Shown: positions 5,559 to 13,617 of the stretch, piece by piece | How the letters are laid out: every line of letters begins with the position of its first letter | Position numbering within the stretch: the first letter of the stretch is position 1 | From: an uncultured Treponema sp. | GTDB taxonomy: Bacteria; Spirochaetota; Spirochaetia; Treponematales; Treponemataceae | DNA length: 16,685 nucleotides | Reading direction: 5' to 3' | Assembly: GCA_938045195.1 (NCBI GenBank) | Contig: CALINC010000061.1 | Span: 1 to 16,685 of the forward strand | Position numbers and translations under genes: made by a program | The notes under the pieces: generated by a model | What the model saw: only the letters and a program-made list of their open reading frames with translations | The model's database searches: none | What the model was told of the DNA's origin: nothing

Positions 5559-6917
5559 ATGGAAGCATTGGTTGAAGAGGCAGCAACATACGATAAATGT
5601 CTTGCAAAAATAAAAGAGAAATACGGACCGGGTGTACTTGTTTTACGCGTCGAAAAGGGTAAAACCGGCGGAATTTTAGGCTTATTTGAAAAAGATGTTG
5701 TGCGCTTAGTATTTACAATTCAAAATAAACCGTTTGTCCCGCAAGATAACGATAATAGCAAAAACGAAAAACAGGAATTTGAACATTTAGATTCCGCAAA
5801 TTTCAAACAAAAAACATTTACACCTCCAAATGATCAAACTTCACGGATAAAGATTTTAAAAGAAGCTATTTTACAATCTCCGGAAATTGCGGAAAAAATT
5901 CATCCTTTGCTTAAGCAAAAACAGGAGAATAATGATGTCCTTGCCGCCGCTCAAAATGATCAACTAAGACTTCTAAATGAAACCGTAAAAAAACTTGCCG
6001 AACAAATAAACGAAAAACGAGGATTTTCGGAAGAACACGAAAATATAAAAAAAATTATTGCCATTCTCGAAGAAAACGATTTTACAAATAAATATATTTA
6101 TTCAATAAAAGAAAAAATAAATAACGAATTAACTTTAAAAGAACTTGATAATTTTGAATTTTTACAAAAAAAAGTAATCGAATGGATAGCCTCTGCAATT
6201 TGCATAAAATCTGAAAATAATACCGTCAGCGGAAAAATAATTGCGCTTGTAGGACCCACCGGTATCGGCAAAACGACAACGCTTGCAAAACTTGCAGCCT
6301 ATTATCTTCTTGCCGCTCCAAAAAAAGCAGAGAGGCCCCTAGACGTTAGAATGATTACCCTCGACCAATATAGGATAGGTGCTTCTTTTCAAATTCAAAA
6401 ATATTGCGAACACATGAAAATACCTCTTGCAATTGCCGACAGCCCTAACGATTTGCATAAATATTTGAGCTTATATAAAAATTCTGCTGATATTATATGT
6501 ATAGATACTACCGGACGCAGCCCTGTTGATACCGAAAATATTTTAAAAATGCAAAGTTATTTTGAAGTAGTTGACGATGAGAATTCCGAAATATATTTAA
6601 TCGTAAGTGCTGTAACCAAACCTGCCGATATCCGCGAAATAATACGGCAATACAGCGGGTTTAAATATTCAAGCCTCATTATTACAAAACTTGATGAAAC
6701 GCTCAATACCGGCAGTATTATTAGTATTTTATCCGAAACCGATATACCGGCAGCTTATGTAACAACAGGACAAAAAGTTCCCAATGATATTGAACGGGCA
6801 TCGAAATCTATCTTTTTAAAAAAATTAAAAGGCTTTAATTTGGAAGAAGGCTACGGTAAGTACATTGAAGATAATTTTAATGATGAACGTCCGATTGTAT
6901 GGGAAAAATGGAGATAA
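5559..6917 (+). CDS. flhF: flagellar biosynthesis GTPase FlhF
   Basis: A 452-residue SRP-type GTPase that works with FlhG to set the position and number of flagella; it acts at the cell pole membrane. The N-terminal B domain is present (residues 1-55, with YGPGVLVLR and GGILGLFEKD), then a charged, variable linker and the N domain. The G domain shows G1 GPTGIGKTT (232-240), the DQYRIGA segment (269-275), G3 DTTGR (316-320) and G4 TKLDE (376-380). The C-terminus GYGKYIEDNF is a little longer than the core. It is the first gene of the operon, and flhG follows after one base. In treponemes flhA normally precedes it, but here it has its own promoter and accessory DNA upstream. Confidence 0.97.
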   Translation: MEALVEEAATYDKCLAKIKEKYGPGVLVLRVEKGKTGGILGLFEKDVVRLVFTIQNKPFVPQDNDNSKNEKQEFEHLDSANFKQKTFTPPNDQTSRIKILKEAILQSPEIAEKIHPLLKQKQENNDVLAAAQNDQLRLLNETVKKLAEQINEKRGFSEEHENIKKIIAILEENDFTNKYIYSIKEKINNELTLKELDNFEFLQKKVIEWIASAICIKSENNTVSGKIIALVGPTGIGKTTTLAKLAAYYLLAAPKKAERPLDVRMITLDQYRIGASFQIQKYCEHMKIPLAIADSPNDLHKYLSLYKNSADIICIDTTGRSPVDTENILKMQSYFEVVDDENSEIYLIVSAVTKPADIREIIRQYSGFKYSSLIITKLDETLNTGSIISILSETDIPAAYVTTGQKVPNDIERASKSIFLKKLKGFNLEEGYGKYIEDNFNDERPIVWEKWR

Positions 6918-6918
6918 A

Positions 6919-7797
6919 ATGGAAGATCAGGCAGAAAATTTAAAAAGCTTAATGAAAGACCGTGCGGAACAAGCTGGAAATGTCTCTCCGCAGCGCAAAA
7001 CAAAAATAATTGCCGTAACCAGCGGTAAGGGTGGCGTCGGCAAAACAAATATTTCCACTAATATGGGAATTGCTTATGCAAAAATGGGAAAAAAAGTTAT
7101 CGTTGTCGATGCCGATTTAGGACTCGCAAACGTAAACGTTATGATGAATATAATTCCCAAATACAATCTGTATCATGTTATAAAAAAACAGAAGCGAATG
7201 TCGGATATTATTATTGATACGGAATATGGAATTAAACTCGTCGCAGGAGCTTCGGGCTTTTCAAAAATTGCCAATATGGAAGAAGCCGAGCGTGAAGATT
7301 TTATAAAAGAAATGTACACGCTTGCCGAAGCGGATGTCATCATAATCGATACAAGTGCCGGAGTATCAAAAAATGTTTTAGGCTTTGTTGCTGCCGCCGA
7401 TGAAGTAATTATCGTAACAACAGCGGAACCCACAGCAATAACCGATGCGTATGGTATAATTAAAATAATAGCAACTGAAGTTAATAACTACGACATTAAC
7501 TTAAAAATGATAATAAATAGAGTAAATTCCGCCCTGGAAGGAAAAAAAATAGCCGAAAGACTTATTCAAATTGCAGGTCAATTTCTTAATTTAAAGGTAG
7601 AATATCTCGGCTTTATTTATAATGATATTTCTATAGAACAGGCGGTTTTAAAACAAAAACCTTTTTTTGTCTATGCACCCAAATGCAAAGCCGCAGGCTG
7701 CTTGCGGCATATAGTTGCAAAACTTGAAAAAATGGATTATAATGAATATGAAGGTCTTAGCGGTTTTATTCATAAACTATTTAAGAAAAAGAAATAA
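6919..7797 (+). CDS. flhG: flagellar number regulator FlhG (FleN/YlxH), MinD-like ATPase
   Basis: The protein is 292 residues from ATG 6919, which has the SD ggaga 4 nt upstream. An earlier in-frame ATG at 6865 lies inside flhF and has no SD. The deviant Walker A is SGKGGVGKT (35-43), followed by DADLGLANVN (64-73) and DTSAG (144-148). Residues 3-10, DQAENLKS, correspond to the N-terminal DQAxxLR motif by which FlhG stimulates FlhF, with Lys in place of Arg. The C-terminus GFIHKLFKKKK is an amphipathic, basic membrane-targeting helix as in MinD. It acts as the partner and negative regulator of FlhF. It starts 1 nt after the flhF stop, so the two are translationally coupled. Confidence 0.95.
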   Translation: MEDQAENLKSLMKDRAEQAGNVSPQRKTKIIAVTSGKGGVGKTNISTNMGIAYAKMGKKVIVVDADLGLANVNVMMNIIPKYNLYHVIKKQKRMSDIIIDTEYGIKLVAGASGFSKIANMEEAEREDFIKEMYTLAEADVIIIDTSAGVSKNVLGFVAAADEVIIVTTAEPTAITDAYGIIKIIATEVNNYDINLKMIINRVNSALEGKKIAERLIQIAGQFLNLKVEYLGFIYNDISIEQAVLKQKPFFVYAPKCKAAGCLRHIVAKLEKMDYNEYEGLSGFIHKLFKKKK

Positions 7798-7862
7798 AAA
7801 GTTCTAAAAGTCTTGACTATACGGCATTTTTAGACTATTCTGTGAGAACGGAGGTTTACCGA

Positions 7863-8519
7863 ATGGTTTCAAAGTTTAAGATTCCCTTAATATGTGCGAT
7901 AGCGGCATTGTTACTGTCTTTTATTATAGGGATATTAAGCGGTGTCAGATTTACGGTTATATTACTCCGGTCGGGAATTCTTTCTCTTATAAGCGGCGGT
8001 TTTGTTTTTACCGCTATGCTGATATTGGAACGGTTTACACCCGAACTTTTCCAACAGCAGGAACCTCCGGTACGGCAAACCTCTCAAACTAATACTGAAG
8101 CAGGAAAAAATGTAAATATCAGTATTGACGAACCCATTGATATGGCTTCAATGCCGCCCGTTAAAGATGAAGAAGAACCCGTTTTGCAGGAAAAGCCCGA
8201 TATTTCTGCAGCAGCTGAAATCGGCTCGGAAAAAGATGCTGCAGACAATGTATATTATGATTCAAACGAAACTAACGTACATGCCGCAAATACGGACTCT
8301 ACGGAAAAACAAAGTACTTTTGGGGACGGCGCAGAGTTGGAGGAATTACCCGATTTGCAGGAATTTACTCCTGCCGAAGAACCCCAAGAATCAGATTCCC
8401 GCAATTTTGTGGAAGAGGGAACCGGACGATTTAATGTTTCCGCCGATTTAACCGGTTCGGATATGGATACGAATACTATGGTTCAAGCAATAAGAACCGT
8501 CCTAAAACGGGATGCCTAA
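7863..8519 (+). CDS. two-TM membrane protein with acidic cytoplasmic tail (flagellar operon)
   Basis: The protein is 218 residues from ATG 7863, which has the SD cggagg 8 nt upstream. The in-frame GTG at 7842 lies before the SD and is rejected. Two hydrophobic segments lie at about residues 7-24 (LICAIAALLLSFIIGIL) and 31-54, followed by a strongly acidic, proline-rich, probably unfolded tail and a short conserved-looking end (MVQAIRTVLKRD). I do not recognise a named family. Position between flhG and the sigma factor is typical of a treponeme-specific flagellar-operon unknown. A weak promoter-like pair, TTGACT (7813-7818) and TATTCT (7836-7841), stands just upstream with 17-nt spacing, but the start point would fall almost on the SD, so I do not call it. 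Confidence 0.75.
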   Translation: MVSKFKIPLICAIAALLLSFIIGILSGVRFTVILLRSGILSLISGGFVFTAMLILERFTPELFQQQEPPVRQTSQTNTEAGKNVNISIDEPIDMASMPPVKDEEEPVLQEKPDISAAAEIGSEKDAADNVYYDSNETNVHAANTDSTEKQSTFGDGAELEELPDLQEFTPAEEPQESDSRNFVEEGTGRFNVSADLTGSDMDTNTMVQAIRTVLKRDA

Positions 8520-8546
8520 TAGGCTGAGAATATAAAGGTGTGGGAA

Positions 8547-9335
8547 ATGGCAAATATAGATTATGACAATATACCGGAAGATGAACTATGGGAAAAATAC
8601 GGAAAAACTTCAGACCCTCAACTAAGAGAATATTTTATCCTTAAATATGCGCCGCTTGTAAAATATGTAGCCGGCAAAGTTGCCGTAGGAATGCCCACGA
8701 ATGTGGAGTTTGATGATCTAGTCGGCTATGGAGTTTTCGGTCTGTTAGACGCAATCGAAAAATATGATTTAAACAAAAACGTAAAATTCAATACGTATGC
8801 CGTAAATCGAATACGGGGAGCAATTTTTGACGAATTACGTTCGATAGATTGGGTGCCGCGTTCGGTGCGTCAAAAAGCCCGCGAAATAGAAGAAACGATT
8901 TCCGATATTGAAGCCAAACTTGGTAGATCTGCTACAAATGAAGAAATCGCAGCCGCTATGGGAATGAATATTGAAGAATATAACTCTCTTTTATTAAAGG
9001 TTTCCTCCACCAGCGTTGTTTCTCTAACCGATTTACGTTTTTCTAATGATGAGACGGAAGAAGGTTCCGTAGGAGATACCATAGAAGCTCCTGCGTCGCT
9101 TAACCCCGATGTAATTGTCGAACGCGAGGATATAAAACGAGTTATAGTAGATGCAATAAAAGAACTCCCCGATAGAGAAAAAAAAGTTTTAATTATGTAC
9201 TATTACGAAGATATGACTCTTAGGGAAATCGGAGAAGTGCTGCATGTTACGGAATCCAGAGTATCGCAAATCCACTCAAGTGCAAATATAAAATTAAGAG
9301 CCAAACTTACGGGCGTAACAAAAGGAATAAAATAG
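8547..9335 (+). CDS. fliA: flagellar sigma factor FliA/WhiG (sigma-28 type)
   Basis: The protein is 262 residues from ATG 8547, with the SD aaaggtg 6 nt upstream; the in-frame GTG 8538 overlaps that SD and is rejected. It directs RNA polymerase to late flagellar and chemotaxis genes. Region 2 covers about residues 30-100, with PLVKYVAGKV, DDLVGYGVFGLLDAIEKYD and FNTYAVNRIRGAIFDELRS, ending in DWVPRSVR, the FliA/WhiG hallmark. Region 3 is at 105-165. Region 4 is at 205-252, with ELPDREKKVLIMYYYE and the helix-turn-helix TLREIGEVLHVTESRVSQIH. Full length for the family. No FlgM anti-sigma gene is in the window. fapA starts 9 nt after the stop. Confidence 0.95.
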   Translation: MANIDYDNIPEDELWEKYGKTSDPQLREYFILKYAPLVKYVAGKVAVGMPTNVEFDDLVGYGVFGLLDAIEKYDLNKNVKFNTYAVNRIRGAIFDELRSIDWVPRSVRQKAREIEETISDIEAKLGRSATNEEIAAAMGMNIEEYNSLLLKVSSTSVVSLTDLRFSNDETEEGSVGDTIEAPASLNPDVIVEREDIKRVIVDAIKELPDREKKVLIMYYYEDMTLREIGEVLHVTESRVSQIHSSANIKLRAKLTGVTKGIK

Positions 9336-9344
9336 GAGGCATAA

Positions 9345-11315
9345 ATGATTCGGCTTAATCAAATTCAAGAAAAAATGATTGAAATGCATGAGCTTGATGC
9401 CGGCCGTTTTTTTATCGATACCTCCGGCAATACCCTTGATGAAGCACTCACAAATGCAGCTGTACAACTCGGTATTCCTATTTCTTACGTAGATTACGAA
9501 GTACTGCAAAAAGGTGCTTCCGGTTTTTTTGCTCTTTTCCCAAAAGAATGGAAAATTAGAGCGTATGAAACTACAAAACCTAAAAAAATTAAATCCGAAG
9601 AAGAACAGGAAACGGAAGAAACCGCCGGCGAAGAGGGCGAAACAATTCCCGATAGAGATGGAATGGCGTATATCTTTTGTGCGGCAGACGGTATTTTCTT
9701 AAAAGTAACGCCTCCTCTAGGCAACGGAGTTCCTGCAACAATTAAAGACGTTTTTGAAAAACTGCGCGATAGAGCTTTGCCCGTTCCCGAAGACAGCGTT
9801 CTTAAACCAATCGTCGCCGCACAAAGCGGAGAATATGTACGAATAGCTCCCTACACACGCATACTTGGAAACGATGCTGCAATGATTGTAAATATAAGTG
9901 ATGACGAAATGAAAGCCTATCTTTATGTTACTCCGCCTTCTACCGGCGGTGTCGATTTATCGGCGGATACGATTATTGCATTCTTAAAAAATAACCGTGT
10001 TATTGTCGGTATAAATGAAGAGCGTGTAAAAGCATTTCAAGATTCACCTGTTTATAAAGAAGATTATTTGGTCGCCGAAGGTATAGCACCGAAAGACGGC
10101 GATGACGCAAAAATTATATATAATTTTGAGGTAGACAATACCCGTGTACGGCTCCAAGAAACTCATTCGGGGCAAATTAATTTTAAAGAATTAAACCTTA
10201 TTCAAAATGTTGTAGAAGGGCAGCCCGTTGCGCAAAAAATTCCCGCACAGCGCGGAAAAGCAGGAAAAACCGTAACAGGTAAATACCTCGAAGCCGAAAA
10301 CGGAAAAGATATTCCGCTTCCCATAGGAAAAAACACAAAAGTCGCACAAGACGGTTTAACGATTCTTGCCGAAGTAAACGGACAAGTTCTTCTTGTAAAA
10401 AATAAAATTACCGTTCAAGAAATATATGTAGTTGAAGGAGATGTTTCGATACGCACTGGAAACATTACTTTCCTTGGTTCGGTATATGTAAACGGAAATG
10501 TGGACGACGGCTTTGTAATAAAAGCCTCCGGAAATATTGAAGTTAAAGGCACCGTCGGCAAAGCTGAACTTGATACCGAAGGCGATATTGTTGTAAGCCA
10601 AGGGATAATCGGAAAAGAGGGCGGTGCTATCCGCGCCGGTAAATCTATATGGTCTAAATTTATTCAAAACACTGAAGTCGTTGAAGCCGGCGATATGGTT
10701 ATAGTTTCGGACGGAATTATCAAGTCGAATGTAATTGCCAACCGGAAAATTGTTTGCCAGGGCAAACGAGCGGATATTATAGGTGGAAATATCAGTGCTT
10801 CAGAATCTATTTCAGCAAGGAATTTAGGAAGTGCATCGGGCGGAAACGATACAGTTCTCAGTGTCGGTTTTGATCCTAAAAGCAAAGAGCGCCTTAACTT
10901 TTTGTTACAAAAGCAAGAAATGGACGAAAAAAGTTTAGAAGATGTAAAACTCAATTTAGCCGGTTTGGAAGATATTAAAACACGGCGGGGTGAATTACCG
11001 AAAGACAAAGAAGAAACATATAAAAAAATGAGCGATTTTAAATACACGATTGAAACCGAAATTCATGAAATGCAAAAAGAAATTACTCAAATCAGGGAAT
11101 ATTTAAACACACTAAAAAATCAAGGACGGGTTTCGGCTTCGGGGCATGTATATGCAGGTGTAAGAATTGTAATACGGGATACGGAAGAAGATATCCGTAC
11201 CGACTGTAAAGCTACAACATTCTATCTTGACAAAGGGATCGTCCGTTACGGAAAGTATCAGCAAGATGATGATGAAGATGCAAAGAGGGTGCCTAGTGGC
11301 TATTCATCCAATTGA
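9345..11315 (+). CDS. fapA: FapA/DUF342 family protein with N-terminal Jag-N-like domain
   Basis: A 656-residue soluble protein of the flagellar assembly protein A family, which affects polar flagellum assembly in Vibrio; the molecular role is unclear. Residues about 22-76 (SGNTLDEALTNAAVQLGIPI through KGASGFFALFPKEWKIR) have the Jag-N/FlhF-B pattern. The FapA core follows, with LYVTPPSTGG, GQPVAQKIPAQRGK and GKTVTGKYL, then a repetitive glycine/valine-rich stretch (GNITFLGSVYVNGNVDDGF and onward to GGNISASESISA) that should form a right-handed beta-helix like bactofilins. A coiled coil (residues about 525-585) and a short terminal domain end the protein. It has a strong SD, aggagg. The next gene overlaps its end by 20 nt. 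Confidence 0.88.
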   Translation: MIRLNQIQEKMIEMHELDAGRFFIDTSGNTLDEALTNAAVQLGIPISYVDYEVLQKGASGFFALFPKEWKIRAYETTKPKKIKSEEEQETEETAGEEGETIPDRDGMAYIFCAADGIFLKVTPPLGNGVPATIKDVFEKLRDRALPVPEDSVLKPIVAAQSGEYVRIAPYTRILGNDAAMIVNISDDEMKAYLYVTPPSTGGVDLSADTIIAFLKNNRVIVGINEERVKAFQDSPVYKEDYLVAEGIAPKDGDDAKIIYNFEVDNTRVRLQETHSGQINFKELNLIQNVVEGQPVAQKIPAQRGKAGKTVTGKYLEAENGKDIPLPIGKNTKVAQDGLTILAEVNGQVLLVKNKITVQEIYVVEGDVSIRTGNITFLGSVYVNGNVDDGFVIKASGNIEVKGTVGKAELDTEGDIVVSQGIIGKEGGAIRAGKSIWSKFIQNTEVVEAGDMVIVSDGIIKSNVIANRKIVCQGKRADIIGGNISASESISARNLGSASGGNDTVLSVGFDPKSKERLNFLLQKQEMDEKSLEDVKLNLAGLEDIKTRRGELPKDKEETYKKMSDFKYTIETEIHEMQKEITQIREYLNTLKNQGRVSASGHVYAGVRIVIRDTEEDIRTDCKATTFYLDKGIVRYGKYQQDDDEDAKRVPSGYSSN

Positions 11316-11631
11316 TTTACAAACGTTGTATTCTCAAATGGATAAAGTCGGGCGGCAGCAAGGGGCAGAACAACAAGCCGCTTCTTCCGTCAAAGACATG
11401 CAGCAGCATCAAAATAAGCTGGACGCTCAAAAGCGCTTAAGCACCGTACAAACCGTTGCGCAAGGCGACAGCGAAAACCTCAGAATAAACAAAGACAGTG
11501 ATTCCAAATATGAAGACCGCAGTCAAGAAAAAAAAGGAACACGCACGGAAACAGAACAAGATATGGGAGATAAGGAAGAAAATTACATAAAAGATCCGTA
11601 TTTAGGACAAAAAGTGGATATTTCAGGATGA
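11296..11631 (+). CDS. small hydrophilic flagellar-operon protein (unknown)
   Basis: The protein is 111 residues from GTG 11296, with SD agaggg 6-7 nt upstream. The frame is open further up inside fapA, but the earlier ATGs have no SD. It begins AIHPIDLQTLYSQMDKVG and continues as a Gln/Lys/Glu-rich helix without hydrophobic segments, ending DPYLGQKVDIS. I recognise no domain. The 20-nt overlap with fapA and the ATGA overlap with the next gene mean all three are translationally coupled, which suggests a joint role in flagellar assembly. It could be a small adaptor; that is inference. Confidence 0.75.
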   Translation: MAIHPIDLQTLYSQMDKVGRQQGAEQQAASSVKDMQQHQNKLDAQKRLSTVQTVAQGDSENLRINKDSDSKYEDRSQEKKGTRTETEQDMGDKEENYIKDPYLGQKVDISG

Positions 11632-12242
11632 CAGCAGGAATTGCAATTATATTACTTCTATTAAATATTATCCTCATGCCTGTGTTTTATTTTAAACTGA
11701 AAGGCCGTTTTTCCGGCAAAGCCGAAATTAGAGAAATAAAACAAGAAGCCGGAAAACTGATGGGAGATATAGCATTTCAAACCGAACAGGCTGTTACAAT
11801 TCTTGAAGATAAATTAAATGAAATAAATGCCGCGATTACCGAGCTTGATAAACATATTCTTATAGCAAAAAAAGAAACTGAACGCCGTCAAACAAGTGAG
11901 CAAACTTTACAAAACATAAAATATAATAACACCGGTAATAATGCGTCGAAAAAAAATATATTAGCACCGGAGGACACTTCTGCAAAGCATAACATAAAAA
12001 ATAATACTGCCGAAAAGCCGCCGCTTACAGAAATGCTGCCCGCTCAAACTTCCGAACCTATAAAAATATACACAAAACAAATGCTTTCGTCACCCAACGG
12101 AGCCAATCTGCAAAACACGTCCGGCTATTATAGCGAGCAAATTATAGAAATGGCACGTAAAGGGCTTTCAGCCGATTTGATTTCAGAAAAAGTTCCTATT
12201 CCAATAGGGGAAATAGAATTAATTATTTCTATGAATACTTAG
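11628..12242 (+). CDS. SwrB-like protein: N-terminal TM, coiled coil, C-terminal HTH-like tail
   Basis: The protein is 204 residues and starts at an ATGA overlap with the previous stop. One N-terminal membrane segment (residues 3-22) is followed by a basic segment, a coiled coil (about 32-95), a long low-complexity linker rich in Asn, Ser, Thr and Lys, and a tail QIIEMARKGLSADLISEKVP with IPIGEIELII (about 171-200). This tail has the helix-turn-helix-like 'ELa-x-x-Gls-x-x-eIa-x-x-l-x-i-x-x-gEvelil' pattern of SwrB-type and DUF6115-type proteins. In Bacillus, swrB also follows the flagellar sigma gene and promotes flagellar base assembly. Similarity in layout is clear; homology is inference. 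Confidence 0.7.
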   Translation: MTAGIAIILLLLNIILMPVFYFKLKGRFSGKAEIREIKQEAGKLMGDIAFQTEQAVTILEDKLNEINAAITELDKHILIAKKETERRQTSEQTLQNIKYNNTGNNASKKNILAPEDTSAKHNIKNNTAEKPPLTEMLPAQTSEPIKIYTKQMLSSPNGANLQNTSGYYSEQIIEMARKGLSADLISEKVPIPIGEIELIISMNT

Positions 12243-12431
12243 ATTTAAATAAATATTATTCCATTATAGAAAAACATCTGCATAAATACGGCTAGAAAAG
12301 GTTTAATTATATTTTTTGATTTACCGTTTTGCATTTTTAATTTTTTTTGCATAATTAGCTTCGGTATTTTACAATATTTGCAATCAAAAAAATTCTGACC
12401 GTTCATTTCAGTTTCTGCATATTTTATATAA

Positions 12432-13421
12432 CTAAAATTGAGGGACTATTTCACCAACCTTTTCGCCTCTGTGGTTTTTGATAGTCTTATCTGCAATAGT
12501 ATCAAAATACGCATAATCTACTTCAGAGATAATATTCAATTTTTTTAATAAATGAATTAAAACGATATTTCTACTATTTGAATCTCCGTTATAAATTTTT
12601 ATTGCAATTCCATATTTTTTATCGGGTAATAATCCGCCGAAATATCCGTTTGCGCCGGATTTTACGATAAGACGGCCGGGATATTTTTTAATTAACAAAT
12701 GATCTATTCTGTCGGTTCCCGACATATATTCGGAGTGTGCAGTAATAGCGCCAATTATATCTTTTGCACAAACAGACAAACCATCGGGAAGATTTTCATA
12801 ATCGGCAAATCGAGCCATTCCAAAAGCATAATTATATAGCGGCAATGAATGAACGGGCACCCCGCAGCCGTCAACGGATATATTTTCTTCAGGAATTTTA
12901 CAGTCGCATATTTTTTCTATCATCGCCGTTATCTTTTTTTGGACGGGATGCTGCGGTTTATAATAATCATCAATAGAGGAGTTCATAAGAACGGCAGCCA
13001 TTAACATTCCGGAATGTTTCCCGCTGCAATTATTATGTATATCGCGCGGTTTTTCATTATGGATCTTCATTCGCAATTCTATTTCACTTTTAAATGGATA
13101 ATGAGCGCCGCATTTTAAACAGCTTTCGTCAAGCCCTATTTTATGCAAAATACCTTTTACGGTTTCAATATGAAAATCTTCTCCTGAATGGGAAGCGCAT
13201 ATTTGGGAAATCTCCTGCGGCGTTAAATTAAATTTTTCTTTAGCGCCTAGAGATAGAGGAACCATAGCTTGCATTAACTTTGCACTCGAACGCGGAAATG
13301 CTATCTCTTCAGGGCAGCCCGCAGAATATATAATCTTACCTTTATTGTCAACTACAACAATAGAACCGGATGTATAGAGGTCTGCAATATTACCTCTATA
13401 GGATTTTAAAAGTACTTCCAT
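12432..13421 (-). CDS. asparaginase II family protein (PF06089 type)
   Basis: The protein is 329 residues from ATG 13421, with the - strand SD gagg 6 nt upstream; a longer frame to 13493 runs through the promoter and is rejected. It should hydrolyse L-asparagine to aspartate and ammonia, in the cytoplasm since no signal peptide is visible. Family marks in order are YRGNIADLYTSGSIVVVD near the start, the RSSAKLMQA segment with the likely nucleophile (residues 44-52), ICASHSGE (74-81), NNCSGKHSGML (about 128-138), a VDGCGVPVHSLPLYNYA segment, and KSGANGYFGGLLPD. It is convergent to the flagellar operon. It is distinct from the type I/II amyloid-like AnsA/AnsB fold despite the name; substrate is by family. 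Confidence 0.88.
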   Translation of the reverse strand: MEVLLKSYRGNIADLYTSGSIVVVDNKGKIIYSAGCPEEIAFPRSSAKLMQAMVPLSLGAKEKFNLTPQEISQICASHSGEDFHIETVKGILHKIGLDESCLKCGAHYPFKSEIELRMKIHNEKPRDIHNNCSGKHSGMLMAAVLMNSSIDDYYKPQHPVQKKITAMIEKICDCKIPEENISVDGCGVPVHSLPLYNYAFGMARFADYENLPDGLSVCAKDIIGAITAHSEYMSGTDRIDHLLIKKYPGRLIVKSGANGYFGGLLPDKKYGIAIKIYNGDSNSRNIVLIHLLKKLNIISEVDYAYFDTIADKTIKNHRGEKVGEIVPQF

Positions 13422-13446
13422 TTTTACCTCGCTTTTTTGAACCTTA

Positions 13447-13475
13447 ATAGTAATATTATATTGCGAATTTGTCAA
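13447..13475 (-). promoter_or_regulatory. promoter of the asparaginase gene
   Basis: On the - strand TTGACA (13475-13470) is followed by 17 nt and TACTAT (13452-13447). The predicted start point lies near 13440, about 20 nt before ATG 13421. The -35 is perfect and the -10 matches 4 of 6. Confidence 0.65.
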
Positions 13476-13507
13476 TCGGCAACATATTTTCAATTGTTAA
13501 TAACAGA

Positions 13508-13603
13508 ATGAAAAAAGAAGCGCAGATAAGAAAAGTGCGGTTTTGGAAAGATACCTATTATGACAGTATTTCATATGGGATTTTGCGTTCGGAGCGGATG
13601 TAA
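13508..13603 (+). other. 31-codon open frame of uncertain status
   Basis: The frame from ATG 13508 to TAA 13601-13603 reads MKKEAQIRKVRFWKDTYYDS then ISYGILRSERM. No SD is visible. The +1-shifted frame across the same bases also reads well (FGKIPIMTVFHMGFC). It may be a fragment of a dispersed repeat or a lost gene between the asparaginase and the ABC importer. I recognise neither reading. Confidence 0.25.
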
Positions 13604-13617
13604 TATTTAGTACTTTT

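Noticed and set aside
7813..7841. Internal promoter TTGACT/TATTCT before the two-TM gene
   Set aside because: The -10 box is weak and the start point would fall on the SD of the gene, leaving almost no leader.
12243..12431. Bidirectional terminator between the flagellar operon and asparaginase
   Set aside because: The gap has T-runs and A-runs, and a 4-bp ctga/tcag stem before a T-run on the - strand, but no stem long enough to call.
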